This document shows, piece by piece, positions 1 to 12,205 of a DNA stretch of 64,000 bases. The translations under genes and the position numbers were made by a program. Position 1 is the first letter of the stretch, and the number at the start of each line of letters is the position of its first letter. The notes beneath the pieces were generated by a model. It was not told where the DNA came from. It saw only the letters and a program-made list of their open reading frames with translations, and did not search any database. Origin of the DNA: Lichenostomus cassidix (lineage: Eukaryota > Chordata > Aves > Passeriformes > Meliphagidae); the NCBI GenBank assembly GCA_008360975.2, contig CM039211.1:20680943-20744942 (forward strand), read 5' to 3'.

Positions 1-1260
1 ATGCTGTAGCTGTGTTGCAGGCCACCAAATTTGACATACATGATTTGCCTTTACTGAAGCCATGTTGATCATCTTCAGTCACCTCCTTATTTTCCATGTC
101 CTTCAGCATAGTTACGAGGAGGATCTACATCATGATCTTGCTGGGCACTGAGGTGGGACTGACTGACCTGTAGTTCCTCATGTCTTCCTTTTCTTCTCTT
201 TGTAATAATGGGGCTATCTTTCTCCTTTTTTTAGTCTGTGGAAACTTCACTGGGCCGTAATGACTTCTCAGATGTAATGGGTAGTGTCATAGCCTGAGGT
301 TCCCTCAGGACTTGTAGATGTATCTCAGCAGGTCCTATAGACTTGTGCAGCTTCAGGTTCCTTGCATGGGCTGGAGCCTGATCTACAGTGGGCAGTTCTT
401 CATTCTGCCAGTCCCTGCCCTTGTCTTCTGTGACATGGGTAATGTGACTGGGATACTTGCCAGAGAAGACAGAGGTAAAAAAGTAATTTTTTCCTCAGCT
501 TTCTCCATATCCCCAGTCTTCTGTTTCCCTCTGGAGAGGTCCCACATTTTTCCTAGTTTTCCTTTTGTCACCAACATACTTATGAAAGCTTTTCTTGTTG
601 CCCTTGACATTGTTGGCCACATCTAATCCTATCAGGGCTTTAGCTTTCTTAAGCTGATCTCTGGCTGCTTGGACTATTTCTCTGTATACCTCCCAGACTA
701 CCTGTCCTTGCTTCCCCTCTCTATATGCTTCCTTTTTTTTTCTTTGGATTCATTTAGGGGCTGCCTGTTCATCCATGCAGGTCTCCTGATGGTGTTTGCT
801 TGACTTTATTGAAAGGCATTGCTCCTGGGCCTGGAGCAAGTAATGCTTGAATATTAACCAAATTTTTTAGGGCCCTGCTTCCCTGCAGAGCTTTATGGAA
901 CTCTGAACCTAATGGAACTCTGCCAAGCAGGTCCCTGAAGAGACCAAGTCACTTCTCCTGAAGTTCAGGCTGCTGGTCTTGCTTTGCTTTCTTCTCATTA
1001 CCCTTAGGATCTTGAACTGTGTTTCATGATCACTGCAGCCAAGGCTGCCTTTGAGCTTCAGACTCCCCACCTCTCCTTGTTGGTGAGAACAAGGTCCAGC
1101 AGGGCACCTCTCCTTTTTAGCTTCTCTGTCACTTGGAGAAGGAAGTTATTATCAAGGATAACTTACTGGATTGCTGATCCCCTGCTGTGTTGTCTCTCCA
1201 TGAGATACCAGAGTGGTTGAAGTTTCCCATGAGGACCAGGTCTCGTGAACATGAGGTTGT
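1..1260 (-). mobile_element. CR1 LINE fragment (endonuclease to reverse transcriptase), antisense in the CSNK1G3 intron
   Basis: Read on the minus strand, 1,129-1,260 encodes SRDLVLMGNFNHSGISWRDN, matching the end of the CR1 endonuclease domain (LVLMGDFNH, then a W-R-D-N motif). The stretch 620-850 matches the lysine-rich segment that follows in CR1. Positions 1-220 match the start of the reverse transcriptase (the NYR-VSL-S-PGK motif and the QHGF-KGKS motif in broken frames). Multiple stops and frameshifts show that it is dead. It continues off the left edge, so its 3' end is not seen. Confidence 0.85.
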
Positions 1261-1497
1261 TCCTGTATATCTGTAGATGACTGTAATGAATGAATGTTTG
1301 AGAATGCTTAAAAAGTCATCAGCAAGGATGTCAGTAAAAACAGATTTAGTATTAAGCAACAGCACAAAAAAGTTCTTTGGCAAGGTTCACTCTTGCTACT
1401 TACTAGACAGTTAAGGCGCACCGAGGAAAAAGGGAAAGCCCCCCCCCAAAACAACATAGTCCAGTCAACCAAAACAGAAGTGAACCGAGAATTATCT

Positions 1498-1545
1498 GGG
1501 TGGGGGGTGTGTGGGTGTGTGTGGGTGTGTGTTTAGGTGCGTGTG
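1498..1545. repeat. GT-rich simple repeat
   Basis: A G-rich then GT-rich run with GTGTGTGGGT units. It lies inside the putative LTR. Confidence 0.8.
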
Positions 1546-2037
1546 TCAAAAGGACAGTGAGGGCAAGGATAAAAAGGAATGCAGTCTGAAAGCCTAACAG
1601 CACTTAAAAGTATTGATTCGCCGCAATCGAGCTCAGAGGCACTTCAGAGACCAAGTCAGAGAAGTGGGTATTTGCTTTATTCAGTGCACCGGATGTGTGG
1701 GGAATTGTTTCCACCAAACACACATACCTCAGTACCCCCAAAGACACAGTGTTGTAGGTAAAATTCATGAATTTTCATTACATTATGGAGAGGAGAGGTT
1801 AGGAGAGGAGTGGTTATACAAATTACTTCTCATAAGTCATTAATATTATTAGCGATTTCTTGTGCTCAATGGCAAAAGGATTCCTTTTGCCCCCTTTTAT
1901 CTTGATAAGATTAAGGGAATCCACAAGGCCAGAACTGACAGGTGCTGTGCTGGTGGAAGGGCTAAAAGCTCAAACAAACACGAATGGTTGAAGTGCAAAT
2001 AGATTTGGGTTTTCTATTTGACTACTCCTTTCTCAGT

Positions 2038-2215
2038 ATTTAGCCTTAACTTATACCTTAAACTTAACAGTTTTACAAAGGAACACTTAACTTATACCTA
2101 ACTTAACTTACAAATTAACTTATGATTTAACAGTTTAACAGAGGAATAATACTTAACACCATTTAACCTAACTTAATTTACAACTTAACCTTACTTACAG
2201 GCCTAACTTACTTCA
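2038..2215. repeat. Degenerate TAACTTA-type repeat
   Basis: The motifs TTAACTTA, CCTAACTTA and ACTTAAC recur more than a dozen times with irregular spacing. It looks like a decayed short tandem repeat of a 5-7 bp unit. Confidence 0.6.
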
Positions 2216-4497
2216 GCATCCAAGGTACTTAAACATCTAAGAGAGCAGTGTTTCTCCCAGAATTACAGCATATGTGTACATTTATGCACTCAGACAGAGT
2301 CATTGCAAAGTACGTGTGAAAAATTCCCCTTGAAGGCAGTAAAACAATCACTCTGGATGCTTTTGCATCTTGTCAATGTGTGAAGAGTTGAGCCTTGAGG
2401 AGTGGGGGTGTTGGACCAGGATTCATTGTTGTTCAGCAATCGTCAGAGTACAGCAAACCTGAGAGTTTGCAGGCTCTGAGAGGCACCACTCAGAGGGAGG
2501 TTGCTGGTCACTGCTTCTGCAGTCCAGAAGAGCTCAAAGGTTCTCATTTTGGACCGCTGTTTACAGGGTCACAAGAGAGTGGGCTTTAGTCATAACAGTG
2601 TTTCGTCCTGGCCACAGTGTGGGTCAGCACACTTTCTTTGAAAGTGTGAGAACAGGGATGTTATGTTACTCAAGGAAGAAAAATAGTTTCCAACACTGAT
2701 CGTAAAGAAAACAAGAGGTGGTTCGTGGGAGCAGACAGTGTTTCTGATCAGCTGAAGAGGAGCTGAGCCCAGGTGCTGTTTGTCAAGGCTGAGGCCTAAT
2801 GAGCATTTCTCAGATCGCAGTGTGGCCTGGAAGGGGTGGGGGAGGGAAGCAGCACCACAAGGACTCCTCTTCTCTGTCTTCCTGGTTGGGGTACCTGTAG
2901 CTGCTTAACCCTTAAACAGCTCCCATTAAACCTTACCCACAAGCTCTCGATCAGCTCCTCATCATCCCCAGAGAGAGTTCCATGCACTCAGCTGGCTACT
3001 GCCATGGAGGGTTACATCACCTCCTGGTCTCTCTTGCCTCCTTCCTAAAAAGCCTGAATGCTTCCATTCCAACGTTGTTTTGTGGTGATACTCCTCTGAA
3101 AGTGTAACATACTTTTAAATTCAGGCAGTGAGACACAGAACACGGAAGGTCCTCAAGCTCTGTGTTTACAGAGAAAGTGGCATATAGGATATAGGTTGCA
3201 CTGAAAATAGTGGTAATAAGACAGTTTTTTAGGGTTGTATTTTTAGTGTGTAGATAATTTCCTGAGCAACTTGAGTGGTCTGATAATTGAACCTTGTTAA
3301 AAATAAATGTCTTCAGTAAAGAGGGAGACTATCAGGTTCACGTTCTTCTTTAAGTTACTTTTGAGTATGTCTCTATTGAGCTGTAACTTTATCTATGTTA
3401 GTGTGTCTGAATAAGGAAGGATGTTGTCCTTGAATCAGAAGTACATTTTAGGATCCATAGTATTTGAAACTATAATCAATGTATAGCAACTGGAAAGACT
3501 TTAAATGCTTAATGAAACTTGCACAAAATCACCAAAGCCTACTCTTTTAAGGTGTATATAGGAAATACATAGCTATTGAACATCCTGTGGCCAATAATTG
3601 TTTCAGAAGAGACATTTAATCAAGGATTTTTGGTAGATTTGTGCCATGCTGGGAGTTTGTGCGTGGAATAGAAGGTATATTGTCTATGTGAAGAATGATG
3701 TGGCTTTATTCAGATAGCTATTTGAAGGAAATACAAGTACTCTGCAGCCCTTACCATTATGAAGCTGGTGCCCTACCTTTCTATGAGATAATTTCTCTTA
3801 GGGATAGAACTCTGTGCTTCTTAACCAGTTAATTTGCAGGAAGGGAAAGTAAGATTCTAGAGAATGTACATTCTGATTGGAGGGTTAATGAAGACAAAAT
3901 CTGCATCTGTAGAAGTCCGGCAATTTTCTGTGTTTGCTGGATATGTAAATTAGTAATTATTTTGGGATTTCCCTAAATTCAGAAAAACATTGTATTAAAG
4001 TGTTGTCTAAGTTATTTGGCTACAGAAAGGATAGTCACATGCAGTCATAACTTACTCTAATACAGCCATCTGTAATGGTCTCTGGGGAACACCCCATATC
4101 CTTGATTGTATTGGTCTTTTTGTGGTAGTGCTTAATTATTGAAGAGGCAGAGGTTAGTTATCTTCCAACGAATACTTGAAACTCTTGGGAATAAAGCAGC
4201 TATACTCTTAAAGTGAATAGAAAGGCCAAATGGAACTAATTTCTTTAAACAGTACTTACCATCAAACAAAACTAGGAGAACCCCATTCTTACCTTTAGTA
4301 CATCTACTCTCATGTCAGAGCTGTCACATGTTCTAGGTTTCAAATAAATTTTGTAGGGGCTAGACTCCTCTGTAATCTAAACCAACAACAAATAATTATG
4401 CATTGGATCAATTTAAATTAATTTCTTATTGCAAGAACAATAAACATCTGGTCCTAAAATTTTATTAGCTTAAATCCTGGAGTTTTTCTAGTAGCTG

Positions 4498-4500
<3 letters not shown>

Positions 4501-4530
<30 letters not shown>
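4501..4530. repeat. (TA)15 microsatellite
   Basis: Fifteen uninterrupted TA units, likely length-polymorphic. Confidence 0.97.
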
Positions 4531-4533
<3 letters not shown>

Positions 4534-4950
4534 TCCGCATGTATAGTCTGTTTTTTGTGGTGATGTCTCTACAAGTGTCCCAACAACTTTCACTTGTAGC
4601 TGAGCCAGTGGTGCAGGACAAAGTCCTTTCCCAGACCTGGGTTCCCCTCTAGGAAGTTCAGTGTTTTCCTTCTCACTGGTTCATCTATCACTGGAACTTG
4701 GGACAGAATTATCTGTCTTAGATAAACCCCTTTTCCTGTGTCAGTTAACCTTATAAATCCACAGTTATACGAAAGAGTGCGTCTAATAAAAACAATAAGT
4801 CAGTCATTGCACCCTTAGCTAAAAGTATAAATGAAAATAAGGGTTTTTTTTCCTTTCAGTCTATATTATTCTTAAGAAAGTAGTGTGGCATACAGTGTGT
4901 GTTTATGATAAAATTGGCTTCAACTTAATTTTTGTGAACCAGATGAATTT

Positions 4951-4971
4951 CATGATTCATGATTCATGATT
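4951..4971. repeat. (CATGATT)3 short tandem repeat
   Basis: Three perfect heptamer copies followed by a partial fourth. Confidence 0.9.
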
Positions 4972-5711
4972 CATGGCTTTGTTCAGGAAGAAATGCATTC
5001 TTTCCCTCATTACTGGATGAATCCAATCATTTTTAGTAAGACTACAAACACTGGGTTTCAAATTTACTTTTGCTGAACTTTAGGGACTGACAGTTCAAGC
5101 TAGGTGGATTATCTCTTCTCATTTCTGTATCTAACCATGTTATCTTTCCGGTAACTTGCAACTGTGTCTTCTCATCCAAAAAGATAAAATGTTTCTACAG
5201 CTAGAGCATTCCTAAACTTTCTCTAGGGAGTTGGATGCTTACTAAAGACTGAATGTCTGTTGTTTAAACTGTGTTATGATTACGTTATTGTTTATGCTAA
5301 AAAAATATAATTTCTGGGGATGGCCTGCTGAATGAAGCTCTAGTTTTTATTTAAATCCAAGTATTTTAGTTGAGATAATTGTGTGTAGTTTATGAGCTAA
5401 ATAACAAATTTCTTACCAATTTAGCTAGCTTCAGATATCTCTTTGAGAGAGAGGAAACCATGTGCCCTAAAGCTTCCTTTTGTATTTGTTATTTTATGAT
5501 TGTATTACCTTTTAGGCAACATATCCTCTCAATCTCATTAAAATGTGATACAATAGGATCTGTGTACATCAGCAGCCCTTCCCCCAGCTGATGCTTGAAA
5601 TCCTTTTGTCTTCCAGCTAGTCCATTCTAGTTTCTTCCAGTTTTTGGATGTCCTTCTTTCAATAACAGCAATATAATCTTTGGATTTTGTGTTTCTCAGG
5701 CTCATCTTGAA

Positions 5712-5770
5712 GATTTCCATAGGAAAGATTTCCATAGGAAAGATTTCCATAGAAAGATTTCCATAGGAAA
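5712..5770. repeat. 15-bp minisatellite, four copies
   Basis: Unit GATTTCCATAGGAAA at 5,712, 5,727, 5,742 (one G missing) and 5,756. The unit contains the inverted pair TTTCC/GGAAA, so each copy can form a small hairpin. Confidence 0.95.
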
Positions 5771-7975
5771 GGATACTTGGCTACTATTTCTTAATTACTC
5801 CAAAGTGATCAGTGAGGAACTTTATGAATAGAGTCTAAATAGTAATCCCTGTCCCCCAAATTAAAAAAAAAAAAATCCTTTCCCGTAGTATCTTTTTGAG
5901 GACATTGTGAACTAAAATGCTCTATCCTACTTCCCAAAGAATTGTCCTACAGAAATATTGCCAACAGTCTCATTAAAAAAACTCCAGCAAAACACCACCA
6001 CAAAACACCTTAATTTGAAATAATAAAGACTAAAAGTTTCGTCTTTCATAGATAGGACTCTATGTAAAGCAGCAATTGCCTCAATAAGACATTATTACTT
6101 TGGTTGGTTTATAAGGAGAAAAGGCTAATTTTTCATTAGCATAAATGATAGAAATTAATATGAAAGAGAGGAATTATTGTCCCTTAGCAAAGACTAAATG
6201 GAACTTTCTAATACATTTATGTGGGCCGTACCTTAGTGTTGCCCACAGAGGGACCATCTGTTGCACACTTGTAACATTCCTGTGCGCTTTGCCACTGCCT
6301 TAGCACTGATCTGCTTTACATGAAATGCACTGCATTGCACAGGATGTTTGTCAGGAGTAGTGCTCCCGGAGTAGTGATTTTCTGCCTGTTTGCCCTACCT
6401 CATAAAGAGCACAGAATTCCTGCTAGCAACTGGCCCTAATGTTTCTTTCACACCCTAATGTTTCTTTCTTCTGTCAGGCATAAAACTCTGCAGCTTGCTC
6501 CTGATTTCTTCTTAACCTATGGGATTGTATCAGAATAGTGTGTGGTCAGCAAGGGGGATATTGTAGGGTTGGCAGAGAAATTCAAATACACCAAATTGTC
6601 TGGAGGTCCCTCACAGAGAAAAGTGTCAGCAGTGGACAGCGAGAGTGGAGACATGAAGACAAACAAGAAAAGTCTTGGTAGAGGAATTAAAAACATGGAA
6701 ATGAGTGAAGGAGAAAGAGTCTCATATGGCTGGCAGATGTGTGATGAGGTGGGGGGTGAGATGTAGCCTGTGTTCTGACTTGCCATCCTTTTTTTTTATA
6801 TTTTCTTACTTGTTTGCTGGTATGTGTTTACTCAATGTTCAAATGAGAAGATAGGGCTAGAAAATAGTAATAAGTATGTTGTTCTATTTACATGAAAGTT
6901 AAAAATTGTTCTTCAGATCAAGTATATTTATGGCAATATTATGTGTTGATCAGATCAGAGCCAGGTTGGCTTTGTTCACTTTACTGTGTTCAAAAAATTG
7001 AACAAACATTTTTTTTCATTTACCTTTCTGCTCCATTTCTCTTGTTATCAAAGCATAGTGACTTTGTTCCATGAAATACTGAGTGTTAATGTTTTGGTTT
7101 TCTTCCTCATGTCAGGGAGAAAGTAAAATTTAGAATTACATGCTGCCTATTATTGCAATACATAATACAATGTATAACGTTTCTTTCAACAGCAATACAG
7201 AATGAAGTCAGATGGAAATGTAAAAATCTGTTTTCTGCTAGTAATTGAAAGACTTGCTATTCCCTATTACCTTCAGTTTTCCCAAGAATGATGGATTTAA
7301 TTTAAAAACTATGTGAATGTACTCTGAAAACTTTGAATACGCTGTGTTTACGTGTTACTTTCCCTTTTCTTTAACATTTTGTGAACTTTTTGAAGGACTG
7401 CCACTGCTTTACTGTAGATGAAAAATTGTAGCTTTGCCAGGCATTGTGTTCTGGGAAAGCTCATATGTCAGCTAGACTTGATAGCAGGCTCTATGTACAT
7501 GCTGCTTTCTGTTCAAATAATAGTGCTTCTGGGCCTTCTTCAATCTACCTTTGGCTTACTCAGAAATTCCATAATGTGTCCCTGAGGAAAACACCCTGAG
7601 GAAAATTTTTCTGTAGAGGAAAAATTAATGCTATTGAAGCTTTCTTAAATTATTTCAAGTTCACAAATAATAGATCAAAAAAAGTCAGAATTAAAATGCA
7701 GTTTTAAGGGTTGAATGTATTTTAGAATAAGAACAATTTCTTACAGCAACATAATTTGCTTAAAGTGCTGTTGAGGTGAATATTCCTGCAGTCTGCATCT
7801 GCTTTTTTTCTGCTTTTTACTTGTGTTGAGGCAGTCCATAGTACACAACGTGCAGTTTGATTTCAAGTACTTTATACCTAGCAATTATTTTTACATAATT
7901 TGGAGGCTAGTCTTTTAAATATGAAGTAAAATTACATAGAGTGAAGTTTCTAATAATATTTGCATTTTGTTTCAG

Positions 7976-8061
7976 AACAAAGTAGAAGAGATGACTTGGA
8001 AGCCTTGGGTCATATGTTTATGTATTTTCTCAGAGGAAGTCTTCCATGGCAAGGTTTAAAG
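7976..8061 (+). CDS. CSNK1G3: CSNK1G3 coding exon (kinase C-lobe, helix F region)
   Basis: The acceptor TTTCAG ends at 7,975 and the donor GTACTG starts at 8,062. The exon is 86 nt: two bases finish a Glu codon begun upstream, then 28 whole codons. They read [17 protein letters not shown] followed by [11 protein letters not shown]. This is the CK1-family segment just after the activation region, with the family-typical RRDDLEALG helix and the SLPWQG loop. No stop or frame break is present. It is the first visible exon; the ATP-binding and catalytic-loop exons lie upstream of the window. Confidence 0.96.
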
Positions 8062-8191
8062 GTACTGGGTTTTGATATCTTCCTCTCTTGTGTTTTCAGA
8101 TCATCAGCTTTTATTGACATGTTTGGGTTTTTTTTGAATGTGTGTGTGCAAGCTGTGTAACTTCAGAAGCTTGTTTGTTCTTGCATCATAG

Positions 8192-8276
8192 GCTGATACA
8201 TTAAAAGAACGTTACCAAAAAATTGGAGACACTAAACGAGCAACTCCTATAGAAGTATTGTGTGAAAACTTCCCAG
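8192..8276 (+). CDS. CSNK1G3: CSNK1G3 coding exon (kinase C-lobe)
   Basis: The acceptor CATAG ends at 8,191 and the donor GTAATG starts at 8,277. The 85-nt exon continues in phase 0 and ends one base into a Glu codon. It encodes [16 protein letters not shown] and then [12 protein letters not shown]. The KIGDTKR stretch is characteristic of CK1 gamma. The intron separating it from the previous exon is only 130 bp, the shortest in the visible gene. No defects are seen. Confidence 0.96.
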
Positions 8277-8381
8277 GTAATGTCTGCTGTTAATAAAAAT
8301 ATTGTGTATTAATTTATAAAATGAAACTGGCATAGGTAATTGCTCAATATCTGGCTTTAAAATTACAATATATGTAACAGG

Positions 8382-9302
8382 TCACAGAATCACAGAATAG
8401 GTTGGGTCAGAAGGGACCACAGTGGGTCATCTGGTTGAACCTCCTTGCTCAAGCAGGGCCATCCCAGAGTACATGGCACAGGATTGTGTCCAGGTGCTGC
8501 TTGAGTATCTGTAGTGAAGGAGACTCCACAGCCTCTCTGGGCAATCTGTTCCAGTGGTCAGTCACCTGCACAGTAAAGAAGTTCTTCTTTGTGTTCAGAT
8601 GGAACTTCCTGTGCCTCAGTGTCTGCTCATTGCCTCTTGTCCTATTGGTGGGCACCACTGAGAAGAGCCTGGCTCCATCCTATTGTCAACCACCCTTTAT
8701 ATGTTTATACATATTAATCAGGACCCCTCTCAGTCACCTCTTTTCGAGGCTGAACAAGCCCAGCTTGCTCAGCCTTTCCTCATAAGAGAGATGATCCAGT
8801 CCCTTGATCAGCTTGGTAGCTCTTCGCTGGACCCACTCCAGGAGCTCTATGTGTCTCTTGTGCTGAGGAGCTCAGAACTGAACACAGCCACTGAGTAGGT
8901 GGACAGGATCACCTTCCTAAACCTGCTCTTCGTAACGCACCCCAGGATTCCATTGGCCTTCTGGGATCCCAGGGCACACTGCTGGCTCAAGGAGAGCTTG
9001 TCCACCAGAACACCCAGATCTTTCTCTGCAGAGCTGCTTTCCAGCAGATTGGCTCCCAGCCTGTGCTGCTGCATGGGATTATTCTTCCCCAGGTGCAGGA
9101 CCCTGCATTTGCCTTTGCTGAATTTCAGGAGGCTCCTCTCTGCCCATCTCTCCAGACTGTTGAGGTCCTTCTGAAGGGCTGCTCAGTCCTCTGGGGCATT
9201 GGCCACTCCTCCTAGCTTTGTGTTGTCAGTGACATTGCTGAGGAGGCTTCTGCCCCTTCATCCAAGTCATTGATGGATAAGTTAAACAATACTTGGCTCA
9301 GA
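8382..9302 (-). mobile_element. CR1 LINE 3' fragment, antisense in a CSNK1G3 intron
   Basis: The left edge (TCACAGAATCACAGAAT) is the reverse complement of the CR1 3' terminal octamer array. Minus-strand peptides in 8,449-8,658 (FFTVQVTDHWNRLPREAVES) and 8,847-9,074 (EKDLGVLVDKLSLSQQCALG) match the C-terminus of the CR1 ORF2 protein. The element is 5' truncated at about 9,302, as is usual for CR1, and has frameshifts. It lies between two kinase exons without disturbing their splice sites. Confidence 0.95.
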
Positions 9303-10222
9303 TAGAAGAATTATCCTTTGAAGCAGCAGTAAGCTAATGCTGTTGTTCTTCAATATAGATTCTTCTAAAGGAAACAGTAAAAAAATAGCTATGCTTACAG
9401 TGATTAAGTAGTTTGCACTTGTATCTTCACACATAAGATTTTGCAATCCTTTTCAGCTCAAATCTGGTATCATACCCCTGTTAAAATCAAGCTGCATTAG
9501 AAACAGATTGAAGTAATATTTAAAATAACTTCAAAGTTTCAGGTGTCACTTCTAGTTCTCCCTAAGTGCACGGAGAATCAGTGAAGTGTTGGAAAATAGG
9601 ACAGAAGCAAATATGACTTTTTAAAAAGTTGCATTAAAGTGCTTGGAACAGGAGACATGTATGACATGGACATGATTTTGCCAAAATATGAGTACCTCGA
9701 AAGATAACCAAAATATCATTGATAATCAAAATGGATTTCTGAGAGTAGTTCATGACAAACTGATTTTATTATCTCTAAGAAAGGAAATAATGTCCACAGT
9801 AGGCTTTATGTCATATACCCCTTTCTTTACCTTTCCTTAGTCATGTATCTGTAAAATTGATTGGAAAGAAAGAAGAAAGTAGAGGCATTTCTCTCCCCAC
9901 TTTTTTGCACACTGTGCCTTAGAACTGGAACATTGAATAGAAGATCTCAACAGGTGATGCGAAGGAAAAATTAGTGGGGTGTCACTTGGTAGGATATGTT
10001 TGGAAATATGGTGGTATATCTCAAAATATGGTAGCATGTCAAAGAACATTAATTCTGTTAAGTAACTTTTCTTTCTGGTAATTCACAGATTCATGGTGAA
10101 CAACTGTTCAGGTTTTATGCACAGAGGTAGAAGTTGCTTTAAAAGGAAATAAGGTGGTGGGGAGTTTTTTGAGTTTCATTAAAACAGATAATGGCAAATA
10201 TGTATGTTTCTTATTTATATAG
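9303..10222. other. CSNK1G3 intron, remainder
   Basis: AT-rich intron sequence with no other feature that I can support. Confidence 0.6.
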
Positions 10223-10371
10223 AGGAAATGGCTACTTACCTACGTTATGTGAGAAGGTTAGATTTTTTTGAAAAGCCAGATTACGACTACTTAAGAAAGC
10301 TCTTCACAGACTTACTTGATCGGAAAGGCTATATGTTTGATTATGAATATGACTGGATTGGCAAACAGTTG
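10223..10371 (+). CDS. CSNK1G3: CSNK1G3 coding exon (end of kinase domain)
   Basis: The acceptor ATATAG ends at 10,222 and the donor GTGAGT starts at 10,372. The 149-nt exon completes the split Glu codon and then has 49 codons, starting [20 protein letters not shown] and ending [11 protein letters not shown]. This closes the CK1 catalytic domain: the FEKPDY and DLLDRKGY segments are family hallmarks. It ends on a codon boundary, so everything downstream is linker and tail. The intron to its left contains the antisense CR1 at 8,382-9,302. Confidence 0.96.
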
Positions 10372-11359
10372 GTGAGTACATTTCAGTTGTTAGTAATATA
10401 ATGGGTTTTTCTGTGATCACTTCTGAGTTTCAGAAAATATGTGCATCTCAAGGCTGCTGTGAGGGTTGTGAACAGCTCCTATTACAAGCCTGTCTGCAGA
10501 TGCATGTTCTAACATTATTCTTTGGCTTGAGTGTTTCATATTCAGTCTCTTTCCAAATGTACTCTTAATATCAAAGAACATCTCTGCTCAATCCAAAATG
10601 CTGTTGTAGAAATTCAGATTGGTTTTTGAGTTGAAGAACCTTAAAATTGTGCAAATGGTTGTCATTATTGCATGTATTTTTTTGTTCCCAGTATTTCTAA
10701 AATGCAGAGCTGTAACTTCTCTGCATATGAGGTCTGCTTCAGATATTTATCAGTTCACTATGAAGAAGTACTTAATTTTGCATAGTTCATCGCATATTTT
10801 ATCACAGTTCATCTGAAGTTACAGAAAACAGTGTTTATGTGCTTTAGTAAAGGGTAGAGGATGAGGTTTTCTTCAGCTTCTCAAATTTTTCACTTCATTT
10901 GAATATGTAGGGAAGGGATGGGTAATATGTATACGTTCGACCAGTTTTACATTATACGCTTCACTCTCCAGTTCTCTATGTGACTGAAAGAATTGTTGTA
11001 TTTATTTTATTGCAAAATAGTTTTTCAGTGCTTAGCATTCAAAATTATTTTAGGCCTCACATCAGGTTTCATCAGAATGTCCTAACTGCTATGCGCAGAA
11101 AGTATCCTAAAGTCTTTCAGAAAATTTATGTACGATAATAATTAGAATTGGTATCCATTAAATTCTGTAAGTCTTGGTTTGTTTTTTTTCTCGTTGGTAT
11201 TAGCAACTATCTAGTGAAGCTGCTGCTTCAATCTGATAATCTTGTGTTATTTGAAACTGTCAGATTTAAAGACTATTTTCTATTGCAAACCAGTAACTTT
11301 TGGTGAGACTTAGAAATTTATTTTTTTTACCAGTTGCTACATATTGTTTATATTTGTAG
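10372..11359. other. CSNK1G3 intron
   Basis: AT-rich; no repeats, RNA genes or extra exons recognised. Confidence 0.6.
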
Positions 11360-11455
11360 CCTACTCCAGTGGGTTCAATACATTCAGACCCTGCAATGTC
11401 TTCAAACAGAGAAGCATATCAGCACAGAGATAGAACGCAACAATCCAGAAACCAG
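11360..11455 (+). CDS. CSNK1G3: CSNK1G3 coding exon (C-terminal linker, symmetric 96 nt)
   Basis: The acceptor TTTGTAG ends at 11,359 and the donor GTAAAC starts at 11,456. The exon is exactly 32 codons in phase 0-0: PTPVGSIHSDPAMSSNREAY and then QHRDRTQQSRNQ. It is polar and lacks secondary-structure signals, as expected for the regulatory linker after the kinase domain. Being symmetric, it could be skipped without a frameshift. Confidence 0.94.
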
Positions 11456-12109
11456 GTAAACTGCTCATGTGAGATTATCAGCATTACTATGTCTTTTTTC
11501 TAATGACTTGTGCTATGTTTTTATTAGAACTTGAAAATAAAACTGACTCTAGGTTTTCTTTGTTTTTATTTTGATTTAAGTAGATCTTTGTTAAAGTCTA
11601 CATCATAGACTTTACAGTAGAAATATACAGATATCTCCTAAAAGCTTGCTTGTTTGAAGTGATGATGTAATGTAGTGAATCAGTAGTGAATTTTCTCCCT
11701 ACTCAACACTTCTTTTCTTGCTGGCTCTTCTCCATACACTGTATCCTCTCTTTCCGTTCTAACGTGCATGTACAACATTTTTCCTTTTTTTTAAAACCAG
11801 GCTAATGACTAAGGTGTTAAAAATGTTAGGAATGCAGACCTCTGTCCATTTACCTAAGCAAAATTACAGGGTTATGTTAGTGTGCTTTTTCTTACTGAGA
11901 ATTTTGAGGTTTAGCTACTTTACTTCTCTATGAAAATATATATGAAGGCTTGTGAAAGTATGTTGATAACATGGAAGTGCAGTCTATATAGGGACTGTGT
12001 AGTGCTTCTGTGCTTTTAAAAAATAATAGATAATAATTAATGCACAAATAGTTTATTTAAATTTTTTTTTCTTCTTTTGCATAAATCCAAATATATTCAA
12101 AAATGATAG
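11456..12109. other. CSNK1G3 intron between the two 96-nt exons
   Basis: 654 bp, AT-rich; no other feature seen. Confidence 0.6.
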
Positions 12110-12205
12110 TCAACAGACCATAAGGCAGCTTGGGACTCACAGCAAACCAATTCACATCATTTGAGGGCTCACTTGGCATCTGACAGACATGGTGGCTCTG
12201 TACAG
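12110..12205 (+). CDS. CSNK1G3: CSNK1G3 coding exon (C-terminal linker, symmetric 96 nt)
   Basis: The acceptor GATAG ends at 12,109 and the donor GTATTT starts at 12,206. The exon is again exactly 32 codons in phase 0-0. It encodes STDHKAAWDSQQTNSHHL and then RAHLASDRHGGSVQ. The DRHGGSVQ end is shared with mammalian CSNK1G3 as I recall it. The polypyrimidine tract is interrupted: the run of T and C ends about 30 bp before the AG, and A-rich sequence follows. That makes this acceptor weaker than its neighbours and the exon a candidate for alternative inclusion. Confidence 0.93.

Larger units (their letters stand above)
1390..2230 (-). mobile_element. Possible ERV LTR remnant, antisense
   Basis: The minus strand has an AATAAA in the context GCACTGAATAAAGC (about 1,677-1,690), followed by a segment that looks like an R-U5 border; upstream is AT-rich sequence that could be U3. 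It abuts the CR1 at its right end. The boundaries and the identification rest on general resemblance to avian LTRs only. Confidence 0.35.
2231..7975. other. CSNK1G3 intron, remainder
   Basis: AT-rich intronic DNA. I see no exon, RNA gene or clear interspersed repeat here apart from the simple repeats listed separately. The stretch 2,390-3,050 is more GC-rich and looks like decayed repeat or retrocopy sequence that I cannot name. Confidence 0.5.

Noticed and set aside
1..7975. Upstream CSNK1G3 exons (activation segment)
   Set aside because: I looked for the segment before [11 protein letters not shown] in this stretch and saw no match with splice sites, so those exons are taken to lie outside the window.
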